NCBI RefSeq assembly: GCF_000711695.1
Contig: NW_013546986.1
Span: 85,720-149,719, forward strand
Direction of reading: 5' to 3'
Source of the DNA: Tilletiaria anomala UBC 951
Taxonomy: Eukaryota; Basidiomycota; Exobasidiomycetes; Georgefischeriales; Tilletiariaceae
Length of the DNA: 64,000 bases
This document shows, in pieces, positions 24,675 through 37,226 of this stretch (position 1 is its first letter; every line of letters begins with the position of its first letter). The position numbers and the translations under genes were made by a program. The notes under the pieces were generated by a model, which searched no databases, was not told the DNA's origin, and saw only the letters and a list, made by a program, of their open reading frames with translations.

Positions 24675-27600
24675 TTAGGAGCCTTCGCTCGCCACTGTCC
24701 ACCACAACTTGCTACTGCTGCTTTTGTCCTTTTTGACCGGCTGCGTGGAGTTGCGGAGTCGGCTGAACGCGCCTGCTAATGAGCGAGACGCGTCGTCCTC
24801 GAAGCCGTCGGCTTGCGCTCGCTCCGGGTCGTGTACATTGCTGCGCTCTGTCCGCGGCTTAAGACGGCGCAAAAGAACCCTAGGTCCTTGTTGTGCCGCA
24901 ACGGTTCCGTTGACGGAGGCCGCGGTGGTAGGTGCAGGTGCGGCAGTGGGGGACAGAACCTGGCCCATCGAGTGCTGGACAAGCTGAAGCTGCTGCTGAT
25001 CCGCCGCAGAGGTTTTGGCTTGGAAGACCAATTCTTCAAGATCGGACGTAGTTGACACCGAGGCCATATTATCCCAGAACGACGGCAAGTCACCGAGCGC
25101 GCCTGTACCGGGAGGCGCGACAGGTGAACTGAAATTGGCAAAGAGGTGCTCACGTTGGTGGGGCGGTTGATGCAGCTGAGGTAATCGCTGCAAAAGTTGT
25201 GGACGGCCCGGCAGCGCGTGTTGTGGCTGCTGCCCGTTACCATTGGTTGGAAAGAACCACGACTGGCCAGTGTGCGGGCACTGCAGCGAAATGCCATGGG
25301 GCATGGGATGAGCAATGATGGGAATTCCGCTGGAACCGCCCTCTTGACCCTGCGCTTCGAACGGCAACATGGGATTGGCAATTGTCGATGGTGCAGGCAT
25401 CGCCGCGCTGTTGGAAAAACCGCCTTCGCGCAAAGTGTGAGGCCAATTCATCGCGGCGTCCAACGCCGGTGTATCCATGCTTGCGGGAGAGACCGGCGTG
25501 GACACCGTCGACGTAACGAGCTGCGAAGTCATAGGCGTTGCAGCAAAGGTATCGCTCTGTGTTCCAGCTTTGGGCAGAACATCCGCCATGCCGCTGATGC
25601 TACTTCGTGCCGAGCCTGGTGCTGACGCATTTACCCCGGCAGCAGCCTCACCGCTCACCTTCTTGGCCTTCTTGTCGTCTGCCCTCTGTCGCTTTCTGAT
25701 GTGGTCCATACGCATGCGCACCGGCCTGGGCGTCTTGTGCAGACTCTTCCAAAGTCCACAAGCATTGCAATTCGGCTGTCCATTCTCATCCTTCCTCCAC
25801 AGAGGCGTTGTAGTTGTCCCGCAATTCACGCAAGTCTGCGGATTTTCGTCCGGCTCGATCTGGCACCCATGCGTCTGACACGCGTGCGTTGTCGGCGCCA
25901 TACAATCCGGATGATGCTGGAATGCCGACTTGAGCGTCTTTGGTCGCGGCTTCTTGTGAAGTTTTTGATACAGCCCACATGCATTGCAGAGAAGACGATT
26001 CTCTGGGTCGCGACGCCAGAGCGGCGTGCGATACGAGTCACAATTGGAACATTGTGGCCGATCGGCATCCGCCCGCGGGGCTCGAGCATAGGCTTTGGCT
26101 TGCACTACAGATGAGGCTGCTGTGGGATCGCTCGATTCTGCCAACTGTTGTGCATCAGGATGTGCTGCCATGGGGCTTGAGCGCGACGGCGCCGCGTCCA
26201 TGGGTGATGCATTTCCTCCATTGTATGGGCTTGAGAGCGGGCTATCAGCAAGCGTGTTCCGGTGAGCAGTCGCTGCTGTGCCAGTTAGAGAACCTAGCCC
26301 CGGCACAGATGTGAGAATGGTCGACATAGCATCACTCGCTGCGCCTTGGACCATTGCCGGGGTCGGCAAAACGAGCTGCACAGACGATGTAGCGCATGAA
26401 CTCGCAGGCGCAGCTTGCAATGTTGAAGCAAAGCTGGACACAAAATTGGGCCCTGTGATGAACCCGCTTGCGTTGCTCGCACGGGTTGCACGGGTCGCAC
26501 CTGCCTGATCGATGTCTGGTGAGTGTGGAGGATTCTCCGCGTGGGTAACAGGTGAATTTGACTGTATCCCTGAGCTCTCCTTGCGGTTCGTTATGGTCCC
26601 CGCCAATCCAAGCAAGCAGCAATCTTCAGCCCCACAGCTGCCGACACGCCCACAAGTAATGGGGATGGCTCGAGCTTTTCCTTTGCGCGATTTTTTGGTC
26701 CCCTCCTTATCCACAGTAGAGAGCGAGCTCGAGCCCAAGCTCTGTCGAGGATCTTGAAGCGAAGTTAATGCCTCAAATACTGGCGTTCCGGCCGTGAACA
26801 CCCTTGATGAGCCGGAAGTAGATCCAACATGCGCTGGAGAAGTCACTGAGCTGGATGTAGATGTAGATGAGCCATTCAGATCGATCGGCATAGAAAGCCA
26901 CTGCTCGAGGTCCATATCACGAGTACCTGCGGCCGCTGTCGAACTGGAGATTGTACTTGACCCGGACATTGGGCCTGGCCCTGCAAAGATGGACGATGAT
27001 GAAGAGTCGCTAAAGAAGTTCATCTAAAGGCCAACGAGTGGGGTTGAGCTTGTGATCCACATGCGTCCCCTCATTCCACCTTCACATGACTCACAAAGTT
27101 CATATCGCCTGCAAATCCATTACTCGGTGGGCTCAAGGTAGTTGGCGTCAAGACGCTCCCTGGCTCGGCATAGACGATCGCAGACCCGGGGAGATTGGTG
27201 CCACAATCGCATTCAACCAAGTGTGATGCTGGTCTCTTGCGACTTGATTCCCTCGAGAGGGACATATTGGTCGTTAATGCGTGATGTGAAGTTGACCATG
27301 AAGCCTGCGATGGTGTCCCCGTCGAGCGTGATAGCTGCGCAGTAGCTGAGGTAGAAGGCGAATCCAGCGCCATAGCGTTGTCTGCGTTTTCAGGTGCTTT
27401 CCCTTGCACCGATCCTGAATGTAGCCAGCGCTTCCTTCGTTTCGCTGTGCTCAGCCCCCACATTCTCCAGCTTCCATACTCAAAGCGTGCCCCATCCTCG
27501 ATCAACTCAGCCAATTGATGGCATACTCTCCAAGTGCGGACGACTGGTGCATCTGGCAATGGCGACTCGCTTCGACCCTTTTGACCCTGCAATGCTAAGG

Positions 27601-27983
27601 TATCTCGGTGCTCGCTAGGCTTCTCGGTTGGCACCTGCTCGCGAAAGTGTGTCGGGAGAATGCAACACGTTAGCTCGGGAACCTAGCACGCGCCCAACAT
27701 GCCACTCAGATCTTGCACACCCGCGAACAGCATGCCATCGGTTCTCATGACACGCTGTGCGTCACCTAAAAACTATTTAAGCACTTCTGCTACCTTTATC
27801 CACCATCTGACACTGTTTGAATACCCCTCACCCATGGCGATGGTGAGATCGAGCTCCATCAGATAAGCATTTGCGACAAGGACGAGGAGGGTTACTCGTT
27901 CGCGACAACTATGCACCACTCGGTCCGACGCGGCCCCCAAGACTCACCGATTTGAACTTGATTGGCAGCAGTATGGACGCCAT
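24675..27983 (-). CDS. Two-finger GATA transcription factor with DUF1752/GATA-N domain
   Basis: Exons complement(join(24675..27023, 27095..27634, 27948..27983)), about 974 aa. The last two coding exons are well supported. The 36-nt first exon ([12 protein letters not shown]) is the best phase-0 candidate, and 27682 is an alternative start of exon 2. Near residues ~40-75, [20 protein letters not shown] followed by YGSWRMWGL resembles the GATA-N/DUF1752 domain of nitrogen-regulatory GATA factors. Two C-x2-C-x17-C-x2-C fingers (about residues 515-560 and 588-630) contain TPLWRRD and TPLWRKD, each followed by a basic tail. The linker between them holds additional Cys and His residues (coded about 25845-25925). 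The rest is Ser/Pro/Gln-rich. Two-finger fungal GATA factors include siderophore repressors (Urbs1/SreA), but the DUF1752 domain points to nitrogen control; which applies is unresolved. Confidence 0.75.
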
Positions 27984-28285
27984 TCTGGTGAGCTGCGTAT
28001 CTGCAGCTTCCTGGCACCATTGAACAGCTCATACCCTCTCCCCATAGAAGAAAATGGCATGTGCAGGGCATCAATTCTTTACGGAGGGGTAAAAATGTGA
28101 TCGACCTGCACGCGCCAAAATCTCCAATCTCTATCACCGTAATTTTTTGAGTACAGTATCGTAGGGCTCAGAGTCATCAACTACGGTCAACAGCGGCGTA
28201 ACAACCCTAACCTTGCAGCAAACTGAATATCGGTGACCTTTCTCCATCTGCTACTGTATTTTTTCAAGTATACATTCTCTAAGTG
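27984..28285. other. Intergenic region upstream of the GATA gene, downstream of RPN1
   Basis: 302 bp between the tentative GATA first exon and the RPN1 stop codon. It likely holds the GATA promoter and the RPN1 terminator region is beyond it. AT-rich near 28137-28285. Nothing else recognised. Confidence 0.4.
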
Positions 28286-31200
28286 TCACGTCATCTTGAT
28301 GTCTTCATCTGGATTCTCAAAGCCTGGGTTCTTGCGCAGGATTGCGAAAGATTCAAGAACTACACAATGCGGAAAATGGGAAACATGGAAGACGTGAGCG
28401 GTCGATGTTCCACAGGACAGAGGCGGCATGCTCAGTGAACACTCACCATGCGCATAAGATAGGTACTCTTCCGTGCCTAGCTCGGCGCGATCGTACGCAT
28501 TGAGCCTGACGGGCGTAGTGTGCGTTTGGAAGCCGGAGATGGTCCGCGGCTTGCCAGCCTGGCCGACAACATCGACCGCCTTGCCGACGCGCACAGACAC
28601 TGGTAAGGGCTTCAGATCCTCGTCGAGCGTGATGAGGAAGCGCGGGAACATGGCGGGTGTAAGCAGGTATAGGAGCCAATGTGAATTGCTCAGAACGACT
28701 GCGAGCGCGTGCAAAGAGCAAAGAGGGGAGCAATGCGATCAGCGCCTCCGATCAACACGAAATGTGACTCGTTCTTGGCCGCTGAAACTCACATTCCCGA
28801 GCATCTGTGAAGGAAATGAGGACAGACAACAGACCGCACACCGCGGTGCGACTCATAAGCGAGCGATCGGTGTGAAACGGATTGATGCCAATCAGGCCTT
28901 TGCCCATGTGCACGAGACCTTGCGCGATGCGGACCATAAACAAGCAATCTGGCTCCTTGTGGTAGTACCCAGCCAGCTGTCGGAGCATCTGCGCGAGTCT
29001 CGCATTGTTCGTTCCCGCGCCAACGATGCCCATTGCGAGGATGGCATTGATGGCAACGTCAAGGTCATTGTCGTGCGAGTACTTGGACAGCGTGTCAAGA
29101 ATGCTCATTGCGGGGTTTGAAGGATTGAGCAGCGCGATCGCCAGCGGCACGCTCCTCCGAATGACAGGCTCGCCGTAGTGCATGAGATGCGAGAGATGTC
29201 GAATGGTCATTTCTGCGCCAACATCTTCGCCCATGGCCAGCAGTGCGACACCGAGCACAGCGTACGCCTGATGCAAGTCGGACTTGTTGCTCTCCTCTTC
29301 TTCGTTGCTGTTGACGCCCTCGCCATTGCTTCTGCCGGCGCTCGGCGCAGCGTCGCTGGTCACACCGCCTCCGCTCCCGCCCGCATCGACGGTATCATCT
29401 CCGCCACCATCCTGCCCGTCCTCGCCGCTGTCCTCCTCATCCTTCTTCTCGATGTGCTCCAAGCAGTGGTGCAGCATGGTCTGGATCTTGAGCACATTTC
29501 CGGTGCCGGCGTAGCTGCACATATCCACCAGCACCTGGGTCTGCAGGGAGATAGGATGCTCGATTGCTTTGAGCGTCTCGATCGTCGCGTCGCTCTGGTC
29601 CTGTTGGCCGAGGAAGAGCATGGCGAGACCGAGAGACATGAAGCGCGCCCACTTGTCATCGAGCTGTGTTGGCTCGCGCTCCATCATGCTCTGTAGGATT
29701 GTCGGCGTGATCTCCTCGTGTGCAGAGCCGACAAAAATGAGCCCGAGCGCCAGTGCCGAGATTGCCGCGACCTCCATGGGCGCCGTCTCGTCGCTGACGT
29801 GCTGGAGCAGCAGGGGCACAATGTCCTCCCGATGCGAGCCAGCATACGCAAGGCCGATTCCAACAATGGCTGAAACCTTGAGCGGCGTGGAGGACGAGTC
29901 GACGTGCTCGGTGAGCAAGGCAAGCGCCGCGTCCATCTCTGTTCGGACGCCAGAGTGGAGAATCCCGTACGCCATGAGCGCGCCCGCCTTGACGTTCTCG
30001 TCGCTCGAGTAGGTATATTTGTCAATGTGGCTCATACCCATCTCCGTGTCCCAAAGCAGACTCATTCCCAGGCTGGCTGCGGCGGAGAGCATGCCGTGGT
30101 CTTTATTTTTGTAGATCCAGCTATCGCCTTCTTCCGCGCCGACCATCAGCTTGTCATTGCCGAAGCCTGCATTGACGAAGGCGTTTACAAATGTACTCGC
30201 GAGGTTACCCCGTGCCGAGTCGACCGTGTTGCTGAGGCCGGTACGAGAGTTTTCGAGGTGGGTCTTGTAGATATCCTCGAGACTCTTTGGCTCATAGACG
30301 TTCAGCTCTTTTGCGAACGAGATGAAGTGCTCTGAAAGGCGGGTGTTGAAGATGGCATCGATGAGGTCCTGGTCTGCAATCAGCTCGTCTTCCTCCTGGA
30401 GCCATTCGATCGGCACATTTTGCCGACCAAGCAAGAAGGCAAGCTGCTTCTTCATGATCGGGTTCTGCGGCGCCTCGAAGTCCTTTCTAATCAGCTGCTT
30501 GTCGCCGATGCGCAGGGAGAGGACGAGCGCCTCGGTGTGTCGGTCGTGCTTGTGGTAAATCTCATGCGCCGTACGCAAGAACTGGATGTCATCTGGCGGT
30601 ACCAGGAGGTTGACACAGCTGACCATGTACAAGCAGACGCGCGCATAAGTGTCCTTGTCGACGTGGGGCACGAGCTTGTCGATAGCTTCAAGCTCGAGTA
30701 GCAGGTCGACTGCGTCAGCCTCGGCATTGTGTTTGAGAGAGAACGGGACGACAAGCATAGCAATATCCAACAGGTCCTGATAGGAAGCTGTCGAAGCGGT
30801 AATGTGCTTGCTACCGTCTCCATTCGTTTGTGGTTTTTGTGCTCCCTCGTCACCCGCAGCGCCATGCTCTCCTCTTTGCACTCGCGTGTTGTACTCCTCT
30901 CCGATCTCTGCTGCCAAATGCCTCATGTACTCATGTCCCCATACACCTGGATCATCGGCCTTGCCGTCTGCATCAGGTGTGCTGGCTTGCGCCACCCTGA
31001 CAGCTTCGATGCGGAAGGCAAGGGTCTCGCGGTCTCCTGTGTCCGAGTAGGTCATTGCGAGTACCGAGAGAATTTCGGCAAAAAGAGACTTGTCGAGCGA
31101 GTCTGAGCGCCAGTACTCGTTGGCAGTGGAAGAGGCAGTAGTGAGCGACGATGTGTAAAGCGATTTGAGCCCTGGGAAATGTGGTCGTAGGAACTTCAGC

Positions 31201-31595
31201 GGCTTCGGAACAGATGTCATGGACGATGTGCTTGTTCGTATGAGCGTGCGGAGCGACTCCAAAGCTGGTCGATACAGCGTCCCTTCATCCTCCTGCAGCA
31301 ACAAAGAGCACAAGATTGCGTTCGTCAGCATCAAGAGACCGCGCGCCGCTGGCTATGACATGAACCAACGCACCTTGAGCCTCTCCACAAGCATTTCCAG
31401 CTCATTCTTGAGCTGCAGATCCTCTTCATTTAGCTCATCCTCCTTGCTCGTTTTCTTGTCTGCATCTTTTCTGTCTCTCCCATCTGCATCCTCCTTGCCA
31501 GCCTTGTTCTTCGTCTCGTCCTTACTCGACTTTGGATCCTCGGACGGGACGGCGAGCGATTGTGTCGCCTTTTCAGGCTCAATTTCGCGGACCAT
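28286..31595 (-). CDS. RPN1: 26S proteasome regulatory subunit Rpn1 (PSMD2)
   Basis: Scaffold of the 19S base that binds ubiquitin, UBL shuttle factors and Ubp6. Exons complement(join(28286..28359, 28447..28698, 28793..31292, 31374..31595)), 1015 aa, starting MVREIEPEK. Landmarks in order: acidic/Lys-rich N-terminus with [17 protein letters not shown], then [20 protein letters not shown], then proteasome/cyclosome repeats ([54 protein letters not shown]). A basidiomycete-style acidic/Ser insertion (coded 29285-29460) interrupts the repeats. The conserved C-terminus has [38 protein letters not shown], then [12 protein letters not shown]. Length and motifs agree with the family. Divergent from the PAM2 protein gene. 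Confidence 0.95.
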
Positions 31596-32242
31596 CTTTG
31601 CGAGGACCCGGTCGAAATGTAGCAAGAGTGATCAAGAGCTACTGCGCCAAGGTGACGTCCTTGCTGTTGCTTTGAACGTAGCGCGCTCGTGGTGAAGGTC
31701 GATGTCAACCCCCCTAAATCGCAAGACCTTCGATCAAAGCGTTACCAGCACGCAGCACATTTGGAGGCTCAAGGTGGTGACGAGTCGTCGTGTTGCTTTC
31801 GCGCCTCTCTTCCAAGTGAGACTGGAAGCGTTCCGCGCATTGTCGCTCACTGGCTGACTGCACACTGTTGTGCTGAAGTGCCACGGCCAGACAGAGTCGG
31901 TGCGTGACGCATCGCCCTTCATGGCTTCTTGGCTAATGGTGGGACTCCCCCAAGCAGGATCTCAATTTTGGGCCCAGCTATAGAGATGTGAGGAGGGAAG
32001 CGAGTGAAAGCTGCTGAGGTCCAAGGGCTATGGTAGAGGTCATGGTGTATGTGCAGGAATCTATGACTATCGCTTCAACGCTCTCGCTCAACGAGGACTG
32101 AGTGCAGGAACCAAAAGAATCAGCGCCGCTAGCTGCTGACGGCAGCGACTGTCTCGTGCTTGGTACAAGTACAGAGAGCCTGGCGGGACGGAGTACCTAC
32201 AGCCTGCACGGATCCTTTACATCCTCGGATGAGCAGTGCGCC
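31596..32242. promoter_or_regulatory. Divergent region RPN1 / PAM2 protein, with unresolved first exon
   Basis: About 650 bp. The plus-strand frame is open from 32102, but an in-frame TGA lies at 32099-32101. A splice acceptor GTGCAG ends at 32107. A 5' exon with ATG at 31921 (MASWLM, donor GTGGGA) or at 32030 (MVE, donor GTCATG) would join in phase. Neither can be proven from sequence. Confidence 0.35.
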
Positions 32243-35200
32243 ATGTCCCCGCCAGTAGCCTCTTCTTCGCGGCTGATAAGCGGATATGCATCGTACAATC
32301 ATGCTCTTGCATCTCAAGGGGCAGAAAACTTGGCTGCAATATCCTCCGACTCGCCAAACGACAGCATGGCTTTCTTGCCAAAGCATCATCCATATCGGAT
32401 AGACGTGCAAGACGTCAACCCGGTCTCCATCACATTTCTCATCTCCCTCCGACCACCCCCAATCAGCCAGCTGCATCAGGATGAAAAGAGCGCCAATAAG
32501 GACTCAAGGTCTGTTTCAAACTCGCGAGGGAGAGGTAATGGAGATGGCTTGGGTTCGAGACAACGCCGAGGGCACCGAGAGGAAGAGGAGGAAGATTGGG
32601 ACGACAGTGCGACCGCTGTGGATCTTCACGACATCCCACAGCAGTCTGTCCAGAATGACACAGGGCAGGTACTGCAAGAGGACGGGGGCTACTCGTTGAA
32701 TGAGGACGGAAACGCCCACATTGAAAGGACACTAAACATGGAGCGTCGGCGGGAAGAGGTGGCGCGGCTGGAGCGATTTAGGCGGCAGAAGGACAAGCAG
32801 CATCAGATCTTCCTGCAGCATATGGCACATGCAAAGGCGCAAGTTCATGGCAATGGCACCACCTCGTTTCATGGCCAGGTGTCGGGGCGGAGTCGAGGCT
32901 CGTTGCCATCGTCACAAGACGGCCACATGGACGATGATGCGGATGCAAATGATCTCGGAGAGGAAGAGGAGGATGCCATCACCTCACCCTCAGCACTCGT
33001 CATCGCCTCCGCTTTATCATCTTCGAGTGCACAATCTCCCGTATCTCACCTCTTCGCTGAGGGCGTCTCCGTTCTCGTCGACGGCTCCTCATGGAAGCAC
33101 GTGCTTATGTCCGACTCCCATCCTGGCGAGGCCGTCATCGTCGTCTTTGGCCTGCGACCCGGATTCAGGCACAAAGTTGAGCTCTGCATCGGTCCCGAAG
33201 CCGTCTGCAATGCGGTGGGCCGGGCGAAAGAACTTCGGACGAGGGAGAGGCGCAGGAAGGAAATGGATGGGCTGCTCAGGGAGGAACAGGCAAGGCAACG
33301 GGATTATCATCGACTCCCGCAATTAGCCAGCGAGGCCGATCATTCGGACGAGTCATACGAGATGACGTCGCGGATGCCTCGTCAAGACGGCCTGGTCGTG
33401 CCTGGTGAGTAGGCTGTGCCCGTTGCATTTTGCCAGCTTTGCCCAACCAAGTGCTGACATAACGCACGTGCACATAGATGACCATGCATCACCGCGGCAT
33501 GTCTCACCCGCCCGCTCGCGGCGCTCTTCATTCAACGGAGACCGCGGTGCCCTTGGCGACATTGGCGATGAGTCCACCCAGCCTTCCGCCCTGGCCGACA
33601 CGAGGACAGCGCCGCTAGCGCTCCGCCTCGCATCGCTGCAAGCCGAGCTGGCTGCTTCGCAAGAGACGCGCAGCCAGCTCAGTGCGGAGGTGCGCAAGGC
33701 GCGTAAGGATGCGTCGCGGACCGAAGCAGCGCTGCGCAACGAGATCGAGGCGGTCAAGCGCGGGCTCGAGCGCATGAGCGGGACCGACCACAGGAGCAAG
33801 CAGAAGGTGCTCGCTCTACAGGAGAGCATCCGCCAGGCGAACATGCAGGCCGAAGAGGCGGAGCGCGAGGCGAAGGAGGTGGAGCTCGGTCTAGACGAGT
33901 GGCGCATCAAGGAAGAGGAGCGGGAAGAAGAGCTGAAGAAGTGGAGGATGCAGGCACAGGAGAAAGAGAGTGAGCTGGCCACGATGACAAAGGAGACGAA
34001 CGACACGATCGGAGCCAAACAAAAGGCACTGGATGCTGTCATCAAGAAGGCAGACGAAGCTAGAGCGGAAGCTGAAAGGCTCGAGCATGAAGATCTCGCT
34101 ACTCTGCTGAACGAACTTGAGAAGCTGAAGGAGGAGACAGAGAAGATCGAGAATGCTCCAATCGACGTCAACTCCACCGAGGCGTTCGAGCAAGGCGGTC
34201 GCTTTGGTGGCAGTGGGCCCAGCGGCGCCATTGCGAGCCATAATGCATTCGCACCCGGCCCCCAGAGCGGCGGGAAACACGGCAGAGGGTTAGGTAGCGG
34301 ACGTGGCAGTGGCCGCACTGGTCCTGGCGGTAAAGGCCGAAAACAGCAGCATCCGCACGTGCAGAATGCTGCCGGCCTCTCCCTGCCAACATCTGCAAAC
34401 GAATTTGTTCCGAGCAGTCGCAGCTTCTCCCAGCCCAATGCCATCTCTGCGACGAGCAGCAGCTACTCGCCGATGTCCTCTGCAACTTCCTTTGCGCTCA
34501 ACCCGCACAACCCCGAATTCGTGCCTTCCTCCGTCCTTTTAGCGCAAGCGCAAAGAGAGCAGCAGCAGCAACCACACCAGCTCCAATCCTCGACTCCGCC
34601 ACATGCACATGCCCAGGCACATGGCCCCCCACCGCCGTTCGCAAACAACACTAACACCTTTTACTCCGGCGTAGCAAGCGTAGCAAGCGCGGCAAACAGT
34701 CTCACGGCACTTCGCAATGCTCAGATGATACCTGCTCTTCCCGCTGTCCCTGCGCCGCCGCCTCCCTTGCCGCTCAATATCGCAGGGCCACCCAGTGGAA
34801 TATCTGCGTTCCAACCCTTCTCTCCCATCGATCCATCCCCGACGGGAAATGACACGCAGCATTCGAGTCCGGCACGGGGACATCATTCCCCCTTGCCTCC
34901 TTTCGGCGGAAGTATGGGCGGCGAGCTCTCGGCTGCATCAATAGGCAGCACATGCACAGGTGTCACTGCTTCTTCCCTTTGGCCGGCGAGCTCAGTCTCT
35001 GCTGCAGCAGGATTTGGCAGCAGCACACTCGTCTCACCCCCCTCGATAGGAGCTCCTCGCTCCGCGACTGCTTCCTCACCTTGGAATTCCCCTCGGCTTG
35101 GCGCTCGACGTGGTTCTGGCCTCGGCGTCGGACCTGGAGGGGTGGGCCTCTCGAGCACCAATGTCAGTCCTTCCCTCGGCCCTCTGCCATCCGCCGCCGG

Positions 35201-36002
35201 GGCGATTGAGAAGGACATATGGGCGAACCCGGCTAGCAGCCGGACTGGGAGCAACATCTGGGGTCCGCTCTCCGGACTACCGTCGGCTGCTGTGGGCGTC
35301 GGAGTCGGAGTTCGCGACAGGGATACTGGCGCCGGCTCCGTCGGGTCAGGTGGAGGAAGTGGGAGCATACACGGCCACACGCTGCACCACCGTGCCAGTA
35401 ATAGTAGCGGCGGATTGCGCGAGGTTGCCAATAGCATGGCCAGCAGCACATTCGGGGCGGCCGCTGGACCATATCACTCTCACTATCCTCACCACCACCA
35501 TTTACATCATCCGGTCCAACACCCAGCAACGTCACCGCTACTAGCATACGTGCCGGGCGTGGTAGGCTTCAACAATGGACCGGGCTCGAGCCCGTCGTCT
35601 CCTGAGCCGCAGAGCCCTTCCAGCCCGTCATTCGCGCCGGGAAATGCATTCGGCTTCGGTTGGGATCGCTCGACGACGGCAACGAGAGAAGGCAGAGGGA
35701 GCGATGGCAGCACCAAGGCGCCAAGCCCTATCCAGCCTCCATCCGCGGCCGCTGCCACGGCGTCCGGCAAGCGCAGCCCCGTAGGCTCGCCGCTTGCTGC
35801 TCACGTGCCTTTGTTAGCTTTGGCTTCCCCTGGGCCATCTTCGCTGAGCACGAAGACACGCATGTCGGCATCCGAAGACGCAGTCACTGACGCCTCCGTT
35901 GATGTTGACGCCTCCGATCCTAGCGTGGAGTATGGGGAACCTGCCGCGCCCTCACCATCGCAGCCAAGGAGCTTCGCTAGCGTCGCAGCTACGCAGCAAT
36001 GA
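32243..36002 (+). CDS. Coiled-coil protein with two PAM2-like motifs (possible AcrB-like scaffold)
   Basis: Exons join(32243..33404, 33478..36002), 1228 aa from the first internal ATG; the frame is open from 32102 and the true start may lie in an upstream exon. A beta-rich segment split by an acidic insert (VNPVSITFLISLRPPP ... EAVIVVFGLRPGFRHKVEL) looks like a fibronectin-III-type fold. A long coiled coil follows (coded 33600-34165), including KQKVLALQESIRQANMQAEE, reminiscent of the fungal AcrB ubiquitination-network family. Two PAM2-like motifs come next: LPTSANEFVP (34383-34412) and FALNPHNPEFVP (34488-34526). Such motifs bind the MLLE domain of poly(A)-binding protein. The C-terminal ~500 residues are Ser/Gly/Pro-rich, ending RSFASVAATQQ. 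The function is inferred, not known. Confidence 0.6.
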
Positions 36003-36150
36003 AAGCGCGCTAATCCACACGAACGTACACTGTAGCATAGCTTTCAAAATGAAACACCGCGGCCACCCTTCGTCGCTATTTATCCCATCTGTTCTTATCT
36101 AGTCCATGCAATGCTGTGTGGTGTTATGCTATAAGACGGCCTTGTGACCA

Positions 36151-37226
36151 TTACCGTCGTCTCTTACCGCCGCCGCCGCCCGGTGCTGAACGCGTCGGGG
36201 CGGCCCCTGCCGAGCCTGCTGTTCTCGGCTCGTCCTTGAACAAGCTGCCAATGTCGCCGCTCTGGAGGGCGTTCATCTTGGCTTGCATCGCCGCTTGCTG
36301 CTCGTTTAGTTCGGCGAGCGATTCTGGGTCCATATTCGCCTGGACGAGGAGAAAGTAGGTATGCCAGGCCATTTTTGTCAGATTTGATCCTGATATAGGA
36401 CCGCTTTGCTTGCACGCGGCCCCTTATTTCCATGCTTCTCAGAACTCACCATGAGCTTCGGCATGAGAAAGACGAGGACTCCGCCTGCGATGACGATAAG
36501 CATCATCGGGTTGCCGAGCAGCGCCTTGATGTTAAAGCCTTCGGGCTCAGTAAAAAATTCGAACGCGGCCAACGGCTGGACGATGAAGGGCGATGGAAGG
36601 ACGGCATGGGTGAGGGTGGACGATAGCGGTGTGCCACTGTCCATCATGGGGTGAGATGAAGATGCAAAAGAGGCGATGAGTTAACGGCTAGTAAGCTCAG
36701 CACCCTTTCCCCTCTTCTTCGAGACATGAGCATCTTTGCGAGCATGGACTTACGGCGTATGCGACCGAATCTTGACAGAATTCCTGGCGCTGTTCCTAAA
36801 ATCTGGTACGGCAGTTTGCCCATGCCCCTCGCCTCCGAGCAGTGCGCTGACGTCTACGCGGTAGGTCCTGAATGCATGCCATCTGCTGGAGATCTTGAGG
36901 ACGTACGCGCCAGGTATGACGTCCGGAAATACAAAGGAACCATCTCGGCGGATGAAGGTCTGGTACACTTCTCGGCCTTGGGCTGCGGTTGTGTTGCGGC
37001 CGTTACTTTCGCCTTCAGCCGAAACGCTCGAATCGCTTACAAACGTCGGCGCGTCAGGTATCCGCCTGAGAGATATCTTTGTGTGCGGTCCGAGAGACGA
37101 AAGTTCTCGCAGATGCTCGTTGGGCTGGATCTGCCCGCGCACCACGGCTGCACGAGCTTGTATGCATGTCAGCAGCAGCAGCAGCATCAAGGACACCACA
37201 GCGGGAAGCAGCCTGGGTGACCGCAT
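36151..37226 (-). CDS. EMC7: ER membrane protein complex subunit 7
   Basis: Subunit of the EMC insertase for multipass and tail-anchored membrane proteins. Exons complement(join(36151..36339, 36450..36636, 36754..37226)), 282 aa. The start at 37226 gives a typical signal peptide (MRSPRLLPAVVSLMLLLLL ... ARA). A lumenal beta-sandwich (DUF2012) follows: FIRRDGSFVFPDVIPGAYVL. Next is PGTPLSSTLTHAVLPSPFIV, then EPEGFNIKALLGNPMMLIV and the membrane helix ending MPKLM. The cytosolic tail is ANMDPESLAELNEQQAAM and ends in a basic GGGGGKRRR. All these are EMC7 signatures. It is convergent with the PAM2 protein gene (148 bp) and divergent from the FHA gene. Confidence 0.92.
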
